NCBI GenBank assembly: GCA_963829485.1
Contig: CAWHIK010000010.1
Coordinates: 620,001 to 684,000, forward strand
Source of the DNA: JBGPQJ01 sp963829485
GTDB lineage: Bacteria; Chloroflexota; Anaerolineae; Anaerolineales; Villigracilaceae
Reading direction: 5' to 3'
Length of the DNA stretch: 64,000 bases
Positions 1 to 9,790 of this stretch are shown piece after piece; the stretch's first letter is position 1, and every line of letters starts with the position of its first letter. The notes below the pieces were generated by a model. That model saw only the letters and a list, made by a program, of their open reading frames with translations. It was not told where the DNA came from and did not search any database. The position numbers and the translations under genes were made by a program.

Positions 1-57
1 AAGAAGAGATAAGTTAATGAAATACGGCTCAGCAAGATGAACCATCTTCGGTTTTAA

Positions 58-86
58 TTGACAGACTTGTAATTTCCTCGTAATAT
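58..86 (+). promoter_or_regulatory. Sigma-70-type promoter for the first gene
   Basis: A consensus -35 TTGACA (58-63) and a -10 TAATAT (81-86) are separated by exactly 17 bp. The predicted transcription start is near 93, about 85 nt before the first gene. The rest of positions 1-177 shows no coding frame that I can support. Confidence 0.6.
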
Positions 87-177
87 CCTCTCACGACTTT
101 TCTAAATTTATTCATTAAACTTTCAGTAAGATTCTGCTTACTAACTTTCGTTTTCCCTAAAAAAACTGCCCTCGTAA

Positions 178-705
178 TTGCATTATAATAATGTTATTGT
201 GGATTCCAATTCCCGTATTTATCGCCCGGTGATCCAGTCGAGGAGATCTGAAATCGTCGCCTGGGGTTTGGCAATTGCCTCTCTGGCAGGACTATTAATT
301 TTAAACCTTGGAGGGATGATTTTCTTCTGGGCTTCGGTTTTCGTGGTGTTCATTTTCTTTGCCGCGCTTAGTATCTCTTTGGGAAATTGGATGGATCGAA
401 ATACTCAAATAACAATCGATGATACGGGAATTATTTATAAGAATGGCTTAAGAAATCTCCAGCTGGGATGGATGGCGATTACCAGTGTAGAGACCAACCC
501 CGCTCGGTGGGGAGAGAAAGTCCAGGTTATCGCCGCAAAATCCCACTTTGATTTCAACACCCTTGGAGAAGTTGTTTTTCAGGATAAAATTCAAGGGCAG
601 GTTGGTTTTAAGGATGGAAAGGAAATCCTGGAGGTAATCGTGATGAAGAGTGGATTAACATCGGTTGCCAAGAAAGGTAACTCATATTATTATTCCCGTC
701 CGTGA
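178..705 (+). CDS. Small membrane protein with PH-like C-terminal domain, function unknown
   Basis: The product is 175 aa. Two adjacent hydrophobic segments at about residues 27-45 and 48-68 form a membrane hairpin. The following soluble part (about 75-170) is rich in short beta strands and resembles bacterial PH-like domains that follow a membrane hairpin. The start is uncertain: the first usable codon is TTG at 178, directly after an in-frame TAA, with no clear Shine-Dalgarno, and GTG at 199 is an alternative. The gene stands alone between a strong promoter and a terminator. The family is not recognised with certainty. Confidence 0.6.
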   Translation: MHYNNVIVDSNSRIYRPVIQSRRSEIVAWGLAIASLAGLLILNLGGMIFFWASVFVVFIFFAALSISLGNWMDRNTQITIDDTGIIYKNGLRNLQLGWMAITSVETNPARWGEKVQVIAAKSHFDFNTLGEVVFQDKIQGQVGFKDGKEILEVIVMKSGLTSVAKKGNSYYYSRP

Positions 706-724
706 TTACATTCTGTGGAGGGTG

Positions 725-755
725 AATACGCCTGCCACAGCAGGCGTATTATTTT
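725..755 (+). terminator. Rho-independent terminator
   Basis: Perfect 11-bp inverted repeat (725-735 and 740-750) with a 4-nt loop, followed by an A/T-rich tail containing five T residues. It closes the transcript of the membrane protein and separates it from tyrS. Confidence 0.7.
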
Positions 756-791
756 TAAGTTTATGCAAGCGATTACATATCGGAGGTCCAC

Positions 792-2004
792 ATGAAGATT
801 GATGAACAAGTTGACTTGTTGATGCAAGGAACTGAATATGGTGATGACCACCTGAAGGGAACGATGGCGGAGGAGCTCCGCCAAAGGCTGGAGTCAACCC
901 AAAAGGAAGGCCGTAGGTTGAGGATCTATTGCGGATATGACCCCAGAACAAGCGACTTGCACATCGGACATACGGTAACCATGAGGAAGCTGCGGCAATT
1001 TCAGGACCTGGGTCACGATGTCACATTTCTAATTGGAACATACACTTCGCTGATCGGCGATCCATCCGATAAGGACAAGCTCCGTCCATTACTCACACCT
1101 GAACAAGTGGAGCATAATGCGAATACTTACGCGGAGCAGGCATTTCGTGTTCTTGATCGATCCAAGACGATTGTCAAATACAACGCTGAATGGCTGTCAA
1201 AATTAACTTTTGCTGATTTGATAAAGCTCGCTTCGAATTTCACAATCCAACAATTCTTAACCCGCGAGAATTTTCGGAAAAGATGGGATCAAGGCGACGC
1301 CATCCATTTGCATGAGACTTTTTATGCAGTCATGCAGGGGTATGATGCATTTTCGTTAAAAAGCAGATGTTCAAGTTGGCGGCACAGACCAATTATTTAA
1401 TATCATAACGGCTGCCCGTAAGGTAATGACTTCCCTGGGAGAAAAACCGAATATCGGCATTATTATGGGAATTCTTCCCGGAACTGATGGTGTCGTCAAG
1501 ATGAGTAAATCCCTTGGTAATCATATTCCATTGAATTCGACGGCACAGGACATGTACGGGAAAGTGATGTCAATTCCGGATTCTGCCATGTTGAAATTTT
1601 CCAAGCTCGTAACCCGGTGGGGTCCTAAAGAGGTCGCCGAATACGAGGCTGGGATTAGTTCCGGGACAACTCATCCCAGGGATGCAAAAATGAAGCTGGC
1701 ACTGGAAATTACGGCAACCTATTACAGCGAAAAAGAAGCTGAACACGCTCAGAAAGAGTTTATCCAACTTTTTCAACAGGGTAGTGCCCCATCAGAAATG
1801 CCCGATTATTCCTTAAGACCAGGTCAGAGTGTAATAGAAGTGCTGCTTGATTCAGGGCTTGTGGCGAGTAAAAGCGAGGGGCGTAGACTAGTCGAACAAA
1901 AGGGGGTTAAGCTGGATGGAGAGACTCTTTTGGAGTTCGATGTGGTTTTCCCTCACGCAGGTATTTTACAGGTAGGTAAGCGGCGTTATATTAATGTCAA
2001 GTAA
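792..2004 (+). CDS. tyrS: Tyrosyl-tRNA synthetase, interrupted by one frameshift
   Basis: Charges tRNA-Tyr with tyrosine in the cytoplasm. The N-terminal part carries the class I signature HIGH (in DLHIGHT) and the C-terminal part carries KMSKS (in VKMSKSLGN), followed by a C-terminal S4 RNA-binding domain (about the last 65 residues). The start is ATG 792, preceded by CGGAGG at a good distance. The frame breaks at the five-A run 1358-1362: before it the protein reads YDAFSLK, and after removal of one A it continues ADVQVGGTDQLFN, the conserved region that should follow. The repaired product is about 403 aa, normal for the family. Without repair the ORF ends at 1400, losing KMSKS. Because the gene is essential, a sequencing indel is more likely than a pseudogene. 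Confidence 0.9.
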
Positions 2005-2013
2005 ATTGTGCTG

Positions 2014-2049
2014 AGATCCGGGATGTTCATATATTCCCGGATCTTTTTT
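2014..2049 (+). terminator. Terminator after tyrS
   Basis: A 10-bp perfect inverted repeat (2014-2023 and 2035-2044) is followed by a T tract (2044-2049). It lies between the converging tyrS and sensor genes. Confidence 0.75.
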
Positions 2050-5000
2050 ATACTTCACCAGATTCGATCATTTCCATGAAAACATCCACGATTTTCGGAT
2101 CGAATTGAATCCCGGATTGTTCCTTGATATATTCAATAACCTTATCCCTGACCCATGCGCTCCGATAAGGTCTGTCTGAGAGTAAGGCATCCCATACGTC
2201 GATTACTGCGAAAATCCTCGCTGCTAGGGGAATCTCCTCCCCCTTCAATCCTCTTGGATAACCATTACCATTCCAACGCTCGTGATGACAATAGGGGACG
2301 TCCAATGCTTTCTGTAAATATTCGATTGGATTGAGCAATGCATATGCAAAATCAACATGCTTGCGCATGATCACCCACTCCTGCTCGGTCAGAGTACCCG
2401 GTTTACGGAGAATTTCATCCGGGATACCCATCTTACCGATATCATGCAATAGTGCTCCACGTCTGAGATGAAGCAAATCATCACCGTCGAAACCAAGCCG
2501 AATCGCGAGATTGAGCGTCATCTCTGTTACCCGCTGCGTATGACCTTCGGTCTCCTGGTCACGAATTTCAAGTGCCTTCCCCCATCCTTCCAGCGTCGTA
2601 TCGTAAGCCAGCTCCAGTTCGACATTGGACCGCTGAAGATTGGTAAATAACTGCGCATTGTCAATGGCAATGGCTGTTTGTCCTCCAAGAGAATGTAGGA
2701 ATTCAAACCAATCAGGAGCGGGGGAGAAAGGCTGACGCAGGAATACTTCAAGGACACCCTTGATCTGGCCTTTGGCATTGAGTGGCACACTGAAATAGCT
2801 TTGGAATCCTTGATCAATAAATTGACCAGGTATGGAATCCATTTCACCAAGATCCGTTATCGCGATCATCCTGTTTTCAATCGCTGCATTTCCTGCCATC
2901 GACTGTGATAAGCGCTGATGGAGTTCCTGTTTTAAAGTAACTCTAAATCCTCTACTCACGGATAAATCCAAGGTTTGAGTGTATGAGTTGAACAGCAGGA
3001 TTCTTGCCGCATCCACCTGAAGCTGGTTCATCACATGGTCTATAATGACATCCAGCGTCGTTCTCAGATCGAAGCTGGAACTGATGGCGATATCCACATC
3101 CCGTAATGCAGTCAAACGCTCAACTTGCTGCTCGCTTCGAGAGTACAACAGGGCTCGATGAATGGCATTCCCGGCCATTTCTGCGATTGTGGCAAGGAGA
3201 TTAAATTCAGCCTTAGTGAGTTGACGAGGATTTCGAATTGCTACGAAGATGAAACCAAGCAATTCGTTGGATGTTCGTATAGGTAAACCTGCTCCATTCC
3301 AGCCTTCAGGGATCTTGCTTCGAATAATGTTCGAGAAGGTGAGGTCTTCACTGAAATCAAAAATGAGATAAGGTTTGTCCAGGCGTTGGGTGGATCCTGC
3401 CAGAATTTGATCCTGTTTTAGCTGGGAGGGGTGGAGATTAGTAAACCAATCCGCAGCAGCAGCCTGCTTGATCGAACCTGAATTGTTATCGTTCAACCAA
3501 ATTGAGCCAGATGTCGTCCCTATCGCGTCGAGTATATCCTTTAATAGTGCAGGGAGCATTTCATTTTCTGTTACAGAAGTACGCAAGGTTGACGAAATTC
3601 TGTTGATCACTTCGAGCTCGCGCAGGCGGCGCCGGGTCTCTTCGTAAAGGCTTGCATTACTGATGGCAGCCGCAGCTTGATAGGCAAATGTCTGGGTTAA
3701 TACAGCATTGCTAGTGGAAAAGGCATTCGGTTCCCAGCTATCCAAAGTAAGATAACCCATTACCTCATCTCTGGAGATCAATGGGACACCCATCCATCCG
3801 TGAATTTTCTCGGGTTCGGGTCCCCAGTTCATGAAGCGTTTATCGTTTTGAACATCATTTGCGATAACGACTTGTCTTTTTTCGAAAACTTCATTTATTA
3901 ACATACTCGGTGTTGGGAAAGTCATTTGCATGACTTTGGCGTTATTCGAGAATCCCTGCGCGGCAACAATTCGAAGGGCGGGGGATTCGTTTTCAGCAAG
4001 GAATATGCACGCGCTGTCGTATGGAACCACTTTCTTAACTGAACTCAGGATTGTGTTCAGGACAATCTCCAGGTCCAGGGAAGTGGATATGACTGAAGCA
4101 GCCTGCCTAAGTGTTTCTGATTCCTGTAATCGCTTATGTTCAATATCCAATAAGTGAATTTTTTCCATTGCGGTGGAGAGTTGTCCAGCGATTGTCACCA
4201 GCAGTCGAAGATCATCCTCCGTATAATAAGCGGGGTGCCGGCTTTCGACATTAAGAACACCGATTACTCGATCTCCAATTCTTACGGGCACTGCCATTTC
4301 GGACCTGATTTCCGGATTTATCTCGATATAGCCCGGGAAGTGATGAACCTCAGAAACCAGAAGCGGAGCCGCTTTTTGGAAAACAGCTCCCACAACGCCT
4401 CTTCCAACCGGAATTGGTGCTACTTCTTGATTGCTGGTCAGTCCTCGATAGGACGGGTGGCGAACCAACCCGGGAATTTTGTCCTCAAACAAAAACACAC
4501 CACAGTTATCCGGGTAAAGTAAATTGCCAAGAGTGTGCGTAGTGATCGAAATCAAATCATCGATCTGGACTGATTTCATTCCTGCTGCAGATACAGCTTG
4601 TAAGACAGTCAATTCGTTTAATTGGCGCTGAAGTGCAAATTCGGAATTTAATCGCTGAATTGCAGCGCCAAGAATATTGGCGGAGGTTTTTAAAGAGTTC
4701 GATTTCTGCGGGGCTCCAGATACGTTCTCTTTGGCATTCATCGAATCCGATGAAACCCCACCATTCCTGTGAGACAAATATCGGCATACAAGCAATGGAC
4801 AGGATGCCCTGAGGTGAAAAAACGGATTGTTCATTCTCGGACATTTCTCTCACTATGCCAAAAATTGGCTGGCCTTGGGGCATGAGAGTAATCCAATGGT
4901 CAAAACCCGCATCCTTGAAATTGAAACCTGTCATTTCAGGATTATCAACCTGCGGCTGTATGTCGATCGCCGACCATTCGTATATCAACGTGGAAACGAT

Positions 5001-6363
5001 ATGCCCTTGAGGAGATTTCCTGTTTTGGAAAATGTAAGCCCTGCTTACGTCTGCTGCTTTTCCAAGCTGCTCCAGAACTGTTTGAATATTATCTCGCCAA
5101 GAGAACACGAGGAATTTTTCAGCAGCGACACTAATTGCCTCCATAATCGCGTCACGCCTATGCAAGGCTTCCTCTGCCTGCTTTTGATCGGTAATATTGA
5201 TTAGCAACCCTTGCCAGTGATGAGGCTTGCCTTCTTCATCCCTCATGACGATCGCTTCGTCACGAACCCAGACAATCCTCCCATCCTGGGCGACCATGCG
5301 GTATTCCATCCTGAAGGGTTCCAGGGTCTGATTGGTCTGGATGTGTTCCTGGTAAACTCTGTCGAAGTCATCCGGATGGACAATGGACAACCAAAAATTC
5401 TTGTCTTCAAGCCAGCGTGAAATGGGATATCCGCAAAAATCTTCTATACGATTGCTCATAAAAATCGAACTGCTTGAGTTCATCTACAGCATCAATATAA
5501 GTTGCTGCAGGGCTTTGCTCGACAAGCACTCTATATCGTGCCTCCGCTTCCCTAAGCGCAGCCTGTTCCCGCAATAATTCCGTGCGATGAAATGCGTTTT
5601 CAATGACCGCCGGAAGTTTGAATAAATACCCTGGATTCTTAACAATATATTCAGATGCGCCCAGCTTGACCGCCTGAGACACCACCTCTTCATTTCCCCG
5701 ATCTGTTATCAGGATAATTGGGATATCGATCTTGCGGTTCTCGTTAAGGTCTTTTATCACATCCAGTGCGTTAATATCGGGGAGGAAATAATCGAGGATG
5801 ATCACATCATAATCTTCGCGAATATTCTCGACTGAAATTATCCTATTGAGATCATCTGAATTGGAGACAAACTCCAACCGTATGTGTGGGGCATGGTTGG
5901 TAATATGTTCACTTGTCAGTTCGCTGTCCTGTTCATCGCCTTCTGCGTACAGTACCCTTAGCGCGCGTGAATGCAGATCGATCTCAGCATGATGCCGATC
6001 GAGTGCGCTGACTAATGTGGCTGGAAGGCGGTTTAGATAATCTTCTCTCTTGGCAATATAATCATCCGCTCCGGCTTTCAGTGCGGCGATGGCGATATCT
6101 TCATCACTTTGCCCAGTGACAACCACGACTGCGTAGGGATAATTTTTTGATCTGATGTGGTGCAGTAAGTTAAATCCACTCCCATCGGGGAGGTTCAGAT
6201 CCGAAAGAACCAAATCGTATTTCGTGGGGGGATTCTCCAGTTGTTTGTAGGCGTCACGAAGACTGTGAACGACATCGACGCCTATTGCCGGTGTCGCCTT
6301 GCTCAACGCCCGCTGAGTAAGTAAAGCATCATTAGGGTTGTCTTCCAGGTAGAGAATCTTCAC
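2048..6363 (-). CDS. Giant sensor: REC-REC-PAS-multiple GAF-HD-GYP, predicted cyclic-di-GMP phosphodiesterase (two frameshifts)
   Basis: Three overlapping reading frames together make one protein of about 1437 aa. In order: receiver 1 (about 1-120, phospho-Asp in LSDLNLPDG), receiver 2 (about 137-255, Asp in IILDYFLPD), PAS/PAC (about 282-405), five GAF-like sensory domains, and a C-terminal HD-GYP domain with HDIGKMGIPD and the HHERWNGNGYP loop, both intact, so hydrolysis of cyclic di-GMP is expected. The frame breaks near 5470-5480 (inside the PAS domain, at VDEL) and in the five-T run 4687-4691 (at the end of the first GAF, ELFK). Removing one base at each point restores continuous PAS and GAF domains, so these are not three genes. 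The start is ATG 6363 at the receiver MKILYLEDN. A stand-alone receiver gene lies just upstream on the same strand. Confidence 0.85.
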
Positions 6364-6388
6364 AAATACTCCTGAACCAATAAGCTCG

Positions 6389-6829
6389 TTATGATTGTCT
6401 GGGTAGAATATTCAACCTGCACCAATAGTTCTCAATCTGAACTGCAATATCCAGGAATTTATCAAAATCGATCTCTTTTACGATGTATGAGTTTGCTCCA
6501 TACTCATATGCGGTGTAAACATCCCTCTCTTCTGAGGAAGATGTCAATACGACCACAGGGATGTGCTGGTAAATCGAATGGAGTTTAAGTGTCTTAAGAA
6601 CCTGCAGACCGCCAATTTTCGGCAGTTTTAGGTCAAGGAGAATGACCTTGGGAACCGATAAGCCGGCTTCCCATTTCTTGATATAACCGATCGCTTCTTC
6701 TCCGTCGCTGGCTACTTCAATTGCCACTGGTAATTTGTTCATGGCAAAAGCACGTTTGGTTAAATCGACATCCATGGGATTGTCTTCGACCAATAGTAGT
6801 TTGTTGATTAGGTTTTCTGGAGAATTCAT
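6389..6829 (-). CDS. Stand-alone response regulator (Rcp1/CheY-like receiver)
   Basis: Single receiver domain of about 146 aa with the acidic cluster VEDN, the phospho-acceptor Asp in LLDLKLPK, the Thr/Ser switch LTSS, and the Lys in IVKE. The C-terminal helix ending in IENYWCRLN is typical of Rcp1-type regulators that serve phytochrome-like or GAF-containing kinases. There is no output domain. It sits 25 bp upstream of the giant HD-GYP sensor on the same strand, so the two are probably co-transcribed. I chose ATG 6829 because AAGGA lies 9 nt upstream; ATG 6862 would add 11 residues. Confidence 0.8.
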   Translation of the reverse strand: MNSPENLINKLLLVEDNPMDVDLTKRAFAMNKLPVAIEVASDGEEAIGYIKKWEAGLSVPKVILLDLKLPKIGGLQVLKTLKLHSIYQHIPVVVLTSSSEERDVYTAYEYGANSYIVKEIDFDKFLDIAVQIENYWCRLNILPRQS

Positions 6830-7032
6830 TCCACGCAATCCTTTTTCATCAAGGTGAGACATCCATTCAAACGGGTCAGATATTTCATATCTTATATGAG
6901 ATTATAGCATCTCCGCCAAGCGGGAAAAACATGAAAGATTGAGGGTTTTAATGCTTGCTGAGGGTATTCTTCTTGACAACAACATCCAGTAAGGCTATTA
7001 TCTCGCCATCAAGGAAAGTTGAGCGTCAAATT

Positions 7033-8124
7033 ATGCCGACCATCAAACACACGGATCCGGTGCCTTTTATCAAAGTTAAAGGCACACACAGAGAAATTGG
7101 GCGCCAGATTGGCGAAGCCTGTTCGAGACAGATTCAGCATTGTGTAGAAAATGCCCATGCGATGATTGATGCCACCTATGATTACATCGGATTGGACTGG
7201 CATGGCGCCACGATTCAAAGCCGAAAATATATCCCTTTTGCTCAGGAGCGGTATCCTCAATATGTGGATGAAATGATGGGGATGGCGGAAGGGGCTGGGA
7301 TTTCTTTTGAAGACATGAGTGTTTTAGTTTCCATGGAGGCGGTCACCTCCGATGCACTTCACCTCGGTAAATGCACGAGCATGGCTGTCAACAGCGACCG
7401 AACTGCAGATGGTCATGTCCTGCTGGCCCATAATGAAGATTGGACCCCGGAAGAAGAGCTCGATGTATTCATTGTTCATGCGGAGCCTGATAATGAACCT
7501 CCTTTCCTTGCCATGACCTATGGAGGCTATCCGTCCGCGGTAGGGCTTAATGCTCATGGTATTGCCCAGGGATGTGATTCGGTCTATCCAAACGATACTC
7601 GTATTGGCGTTCCTCGTCTTATCGTTGCGAGAGGAGTCCTGGCGGCCAAATCTCCAGCGGATGCCATCAGCCGTGCGTTAATCCCTCAACGAGCAGCAGG
7701 TTACAACCATTTCATCGTTCATGAAAGCGGGGAGATCTATTCCGTTGAAGCATCTGCGCGCCGGTTTGCGCTCCTGTATGGTGATGATGGCTGGCTGGCA
7801 CATACTAATTATTATGTAGATCCCCACATGTCCGCGATTGAAGATGAGCCCGATGAACTCGTAGCCAAACGGATTAGATACTATCGTGCTGTCCGCCTCC
7901 TGGCGGAAATTAACCAGCATACGATCAAAAGTTTACAATCCATCCAGCGTGACCATATCAACTACCCACATGCGATCTGCAATCATGACGAAAGCGTCGA
8001 ACATCCGGCAGATCGTGAAAAAACCATTTGCGCTCTAATTATTGATTTAACAGCCCGCGCCATGCATATTGCATGGGGAAATCCATGTGAGAATTCCTAC
8101 CATACCTATTATTTGGATGCTTAA
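7033..8124 (+). CDS. Peptidase C45 / acyl-CoA:6-aminopenicillanate acyltransferase-like hydrolase
   Basis: An Ntn-hydrolase-fold protein of about 363 aa. The conserved nucleophile region GKCTSMAVN and the following HNEDW motif match the C45 family, in which autocleavage before the Cys exposes the active site. Members hydrolyse or transfer acyl groups on amides; the substrate cannot be read from sequence. No signal peptide is visible, so it is probably cytoplasmic. The start is taken as ATG 7033, where homology-like sequence begins; the longer frame from 6955 has no convincing N-terminus. It is a single gene ending at a shared terminator with the opposing tRNA operon. Confidence 0.8.
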   Translation: MPTIKHTDPVPFIKVKGTHREIGRQIGEACSRQIQHCVENAHAMIDATYDYIGLDWHGATIQSRKYIPFAQERYPQYVDEMMGMAEGAGISFEDMSVLVSMEAVTSDALHLGKCTSMAVNSDRTADGHVLLAHNEDWTPEEELDVFIVHAEPDNEPPFLAMTYGGYPSAVGLNAHGIAQGCDSVYPNDTRIGVPRLIVARGVLAAKSPADAISRALIPQRAAGYNHFIVHESGEIYSVEASARRFALLYGDDGWLAHTNYYVDPHMSAIEDEPDELVAKRIRYYRAVRLLAEINQHTIKSLQSIQRDHINYPHAICNHDESVEHPADREKTICALIIDLTARAMHIAWGNPCENSYHTYYLDA

Positions 8125-8143
8125 TTCGAATATTCCTTTTACA

Positions 8144-8178
8144 ACAAAAAAGACCTGAGAAAATCAGGTCTTTTTTGT
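8144..8178. terminator. Bidirectional terminator between C45 gene and tRNA operon
   Basis: Perfect 15-bp inverted repeat (8144-8158 and 8164-8178) with a 5-nt loop and six-base A and T tracts on the two arms, so it can terminate both convergent transcripts. Confidence 0.8.
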
Positions 8179-8181
8179 TTG

Positions 8182-8252
8182 AGGCGTCGACGGGATTCGA
8201 ACCCGTGATGAGGGTTTTGCAGACCCTTGCCTTACCACTTGGCCACGACGCC
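8182..8252 (-). tRNA. tRNA-Cys (anticodon GCA)
   Basis: A 71-nt cloverleaf on the minus strand: a 7-bp acceptor stem closes (8246-8252 with 8183-8189), the anticodon loop holds GCA, the T loop contains GGTTCGAATC, and the discriminator base is U as expected for tRNA-Cys. The 3' CCA is not encoded. Last gene of the three-tRNA operon. Confidence 0.95.
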
Positions 8253-8337
8253 ACGAAAAATGCCGATCGGGATTGCTGATTGCCTAAACAATCCACAATC
8301 TTCAATCAGCATCCAGTCTGACCATGGAATTTTTTAG

Positions 8338-8410
<73 letters not shown>

Positions 8411-8433
8411 AGCCGGCCATTTCCAGCCGAGAG

Positions 8434-8506
8434 TGCCGAGAGTCAGAATCGAACTGACGACACCGCGATTTTCAGTCGCGTGCTCTACCAACTGAGCTAT
8501 CTCGGC
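8434..8506 (-). tRNA. tRNA-Phe (anticodon GAA)
   Basis: A 73-nt cloverleaf on the minus strand with a 7-bp acceptor stem, anticodon GAA, and an A discriminator, all expected for tRNA-Phe. CCA is not encoded. First gene of the operon, about 25 nt downstream of the predicted start. Confidence 0.95.
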
Positions 8507-8537
8507 GGTAGATACCTTTGTTTGTTAAGCGTGCGTG

Positions 8538-8566
8538 ATTTTACTCGCACATGAAGAGATTGTCAA
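8538..8566 (-). promoter_or_regulatory. Promoter of the tRNA-Phe-Gly-Cys operon
   Basis: On the minus strand, consensus TTGACA (8566-8561) and TAAAAT (8543-8538) are spaced by 17 bp. The predicted start is near 8531, giving a short leader to tRNA-Phe. Confidence 0.8.
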
Positions 8567-8716
8567 GCAATCATCCATCACGAGTAGCTTTCCCTTCATA
8601 ATGACAGGTTCGAAGCTTTTTACAAGAAATTTACAATCAGGATACACCCCGATAACCCGCGTTGGCTAGAATTGTGATTGGAAGAAGTTCAACCTTTTTG
8701 TAATAACGGAGGATAT

Positions 8717-9271
8717 ATGTTCAAGAGATTGGTTATCGCAGGGTTAATTGTGTTAATGATGATGGCCATGATGCCCACCTCCAGCGTGTTCGCTGCACCG
8801 CTGGAAGAGGATCCAAACCCTGGAAGCGGCAAGGATGCCTACCCCCGAGTTGAAAAAGCATTTCAACAAGTGAACGAGTGGTATGCGCGCCAGGGAGAAT
8901 TCCTTGCCAAGTCTGGTGAATTCATCTCCAGGGCTGAAAAGTTGATTGGTAAAGCGGAGGAGCGCGGTCTGGATACTTCCTCGCTTCGCTCATTGCTCGA
9001 AAGCTTTGCTGGCAGCATTCCCGCTGTGCAAGATGCGCATGATCGTGCGGGAGCCATCATTTCTGCTCATCATGGTTTTGATGAAAATGGTAAGGTCATT
9101 GATATCAATCTTGCCAGGCAGACCGTTAAAGATGCAGCCGCTGCATTGCAGGAAGGCAGACAGGCGCATCTCGGCAAGGGTAAGGCTTTAGGTGAGGCGA
9201 TTAAGGCTTTTTGGCAAGCAAATAAGCCTCCGCGTCCATCAGACAAAGCACTCCCTGTTCCCAGTGAATAG
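8717..9271 (+). CDS. Small secreted helical protein, function unknown
   Basis: The product is about 184 aa. A Sec signal peptide is clear: MFKR followed by a hydrophobic stretch ending at SVFAA. The mature part is predicted to be mainly helical (residues about 40-150), with repeated charged/alanine segments such as AEKLIGKAEERG, and a proline-rich C-terminus. The start is ATG 8717 with a GGAGG Shine-Dalgarno 5 nt upstream. It stands alone between the tRNA promoter region and a stem-loop. I do not recognise the family. Confidence 0.75.
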   Translation: MFKRLVIAGLIVLMMMAMMPTSSVFAAPLEEDPNPGSGKDAYPRVEKAFQQVNEWYARQGEFLAKSGEFISRAEKLIGKAEERGLDTSSLRSLLESFAGSIPAVQDAHDRAGAIISAHHGFDENGKVIDINLARQTVKDAAAALQEGRQAHLGKGKALGEAIKAFWQANKPPRPSDKALPVPSE

Positions 9272-9293
9272 CAACCCAGAAACGGTGATATCG

Positions 9294-9323
9294 AGTAGAG
9301 ACACGGCTGACCGTGTCTCTACT
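9294..9323 (+). terminator. Stem-loop, probable terminator
   Basis: Perfect 13-bp inverted repeat (9294-9306 and 9311-9323) with a CTGA loop. The T tract after it is short and interrupted, so termination is likely but not certain. Confidence 0.55.
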
Positions 9324-9400
9324 TCTTTAGGGAATTATCTGTCACCCGAAGTCCTGGATATGCCTTAAAATCAAATAAAATCCAGGAAACCGAGGTGGAT

Positions 9401-9790
9401 ATGAAGAAAATTATCGTTTCAGAAAAAGCTCCCAAAGCGATAGGACCCTATTCTGTTGCAGTTCAAACAGGTCAACTGGTTTTTACAGCTGGTCAGATTG
9501 GACTTGACCCGAAAACAATGGAAATTGTCTCCGGGGGAGTTGAGGCGGAAACACGTCAGGTGTTGACCAACCTGAAGAACGTGCTTGAGGACGCAGGTTC
9601 CAGCCTGGGAAACGTTGTAAAGACGACAGTCTTTTTAAAGGATATGGGCGATTTCGCGAAAATGAATGCGATTTATGGAGAATTCTTTACCCAGAATCCT
9701 CCCGCCAGGTCAACAGTGGCAGTTGCCGGATTACCCAAAGGCTGCAATGTGGAAATTGAAGCAGTAGCCACTCTTCGGGAATATGCCTGA
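9401..9790 (+). CDS. ridA: RidA family reactive imine/enamine deaminase
   Basis: RidA hydrolyses reactive 2-aminoacrylate and related enamines produced by PLP enzymes, releasing ammonia. The 129-aa product is of family length and begins MKKIIVSEKAPKAIGPYS. The catalytic Arg lies in NPPARSTV and the conserved Glu in VEIEAVA near the C-terminus. ATG 9401 follows GAGGTG at about 3-5 nt; a GTG two codons earlier is possible. The end overlaps the start of the response regulator by 8 bp, so the three genes to 11902 may be co-transcribed, although a functional link is not obvious. Confidence 0.92.
   Translation: MKKIIVSEKAPKAIGPYSVAVQTGQLVFTAGQIGLDPKTMEIVSGGVEAETRQVLTNLKNVLEDAGSSLGNVVKTTVFLKDMGDFAKMNAIYGEFFTQNPPARSTVAVAGLPKGCNVEIEAVATLREYA

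Noticed and set aside
1350..1430. Programmed ribosomal frameshift in tyrS
   Set aside because: No known precedent for TyrRS and the same kind of lesion occurs in eight other unrelated genes here.
2048..4834. Separate 928-aa HD-GYP gene starting at 4834
   Set aside because: Its first 50 residues run antisense-like through a GAF domain that continues in the next frame; the one-base repair at 4687-4691 gives a continuous domain.
4557..5483. Separate PAS-GAF gene starting at 5483
   Set aside because: The start lies inside the PAS domain, and its last 35 residues after the T run are out-of-frame sequence.
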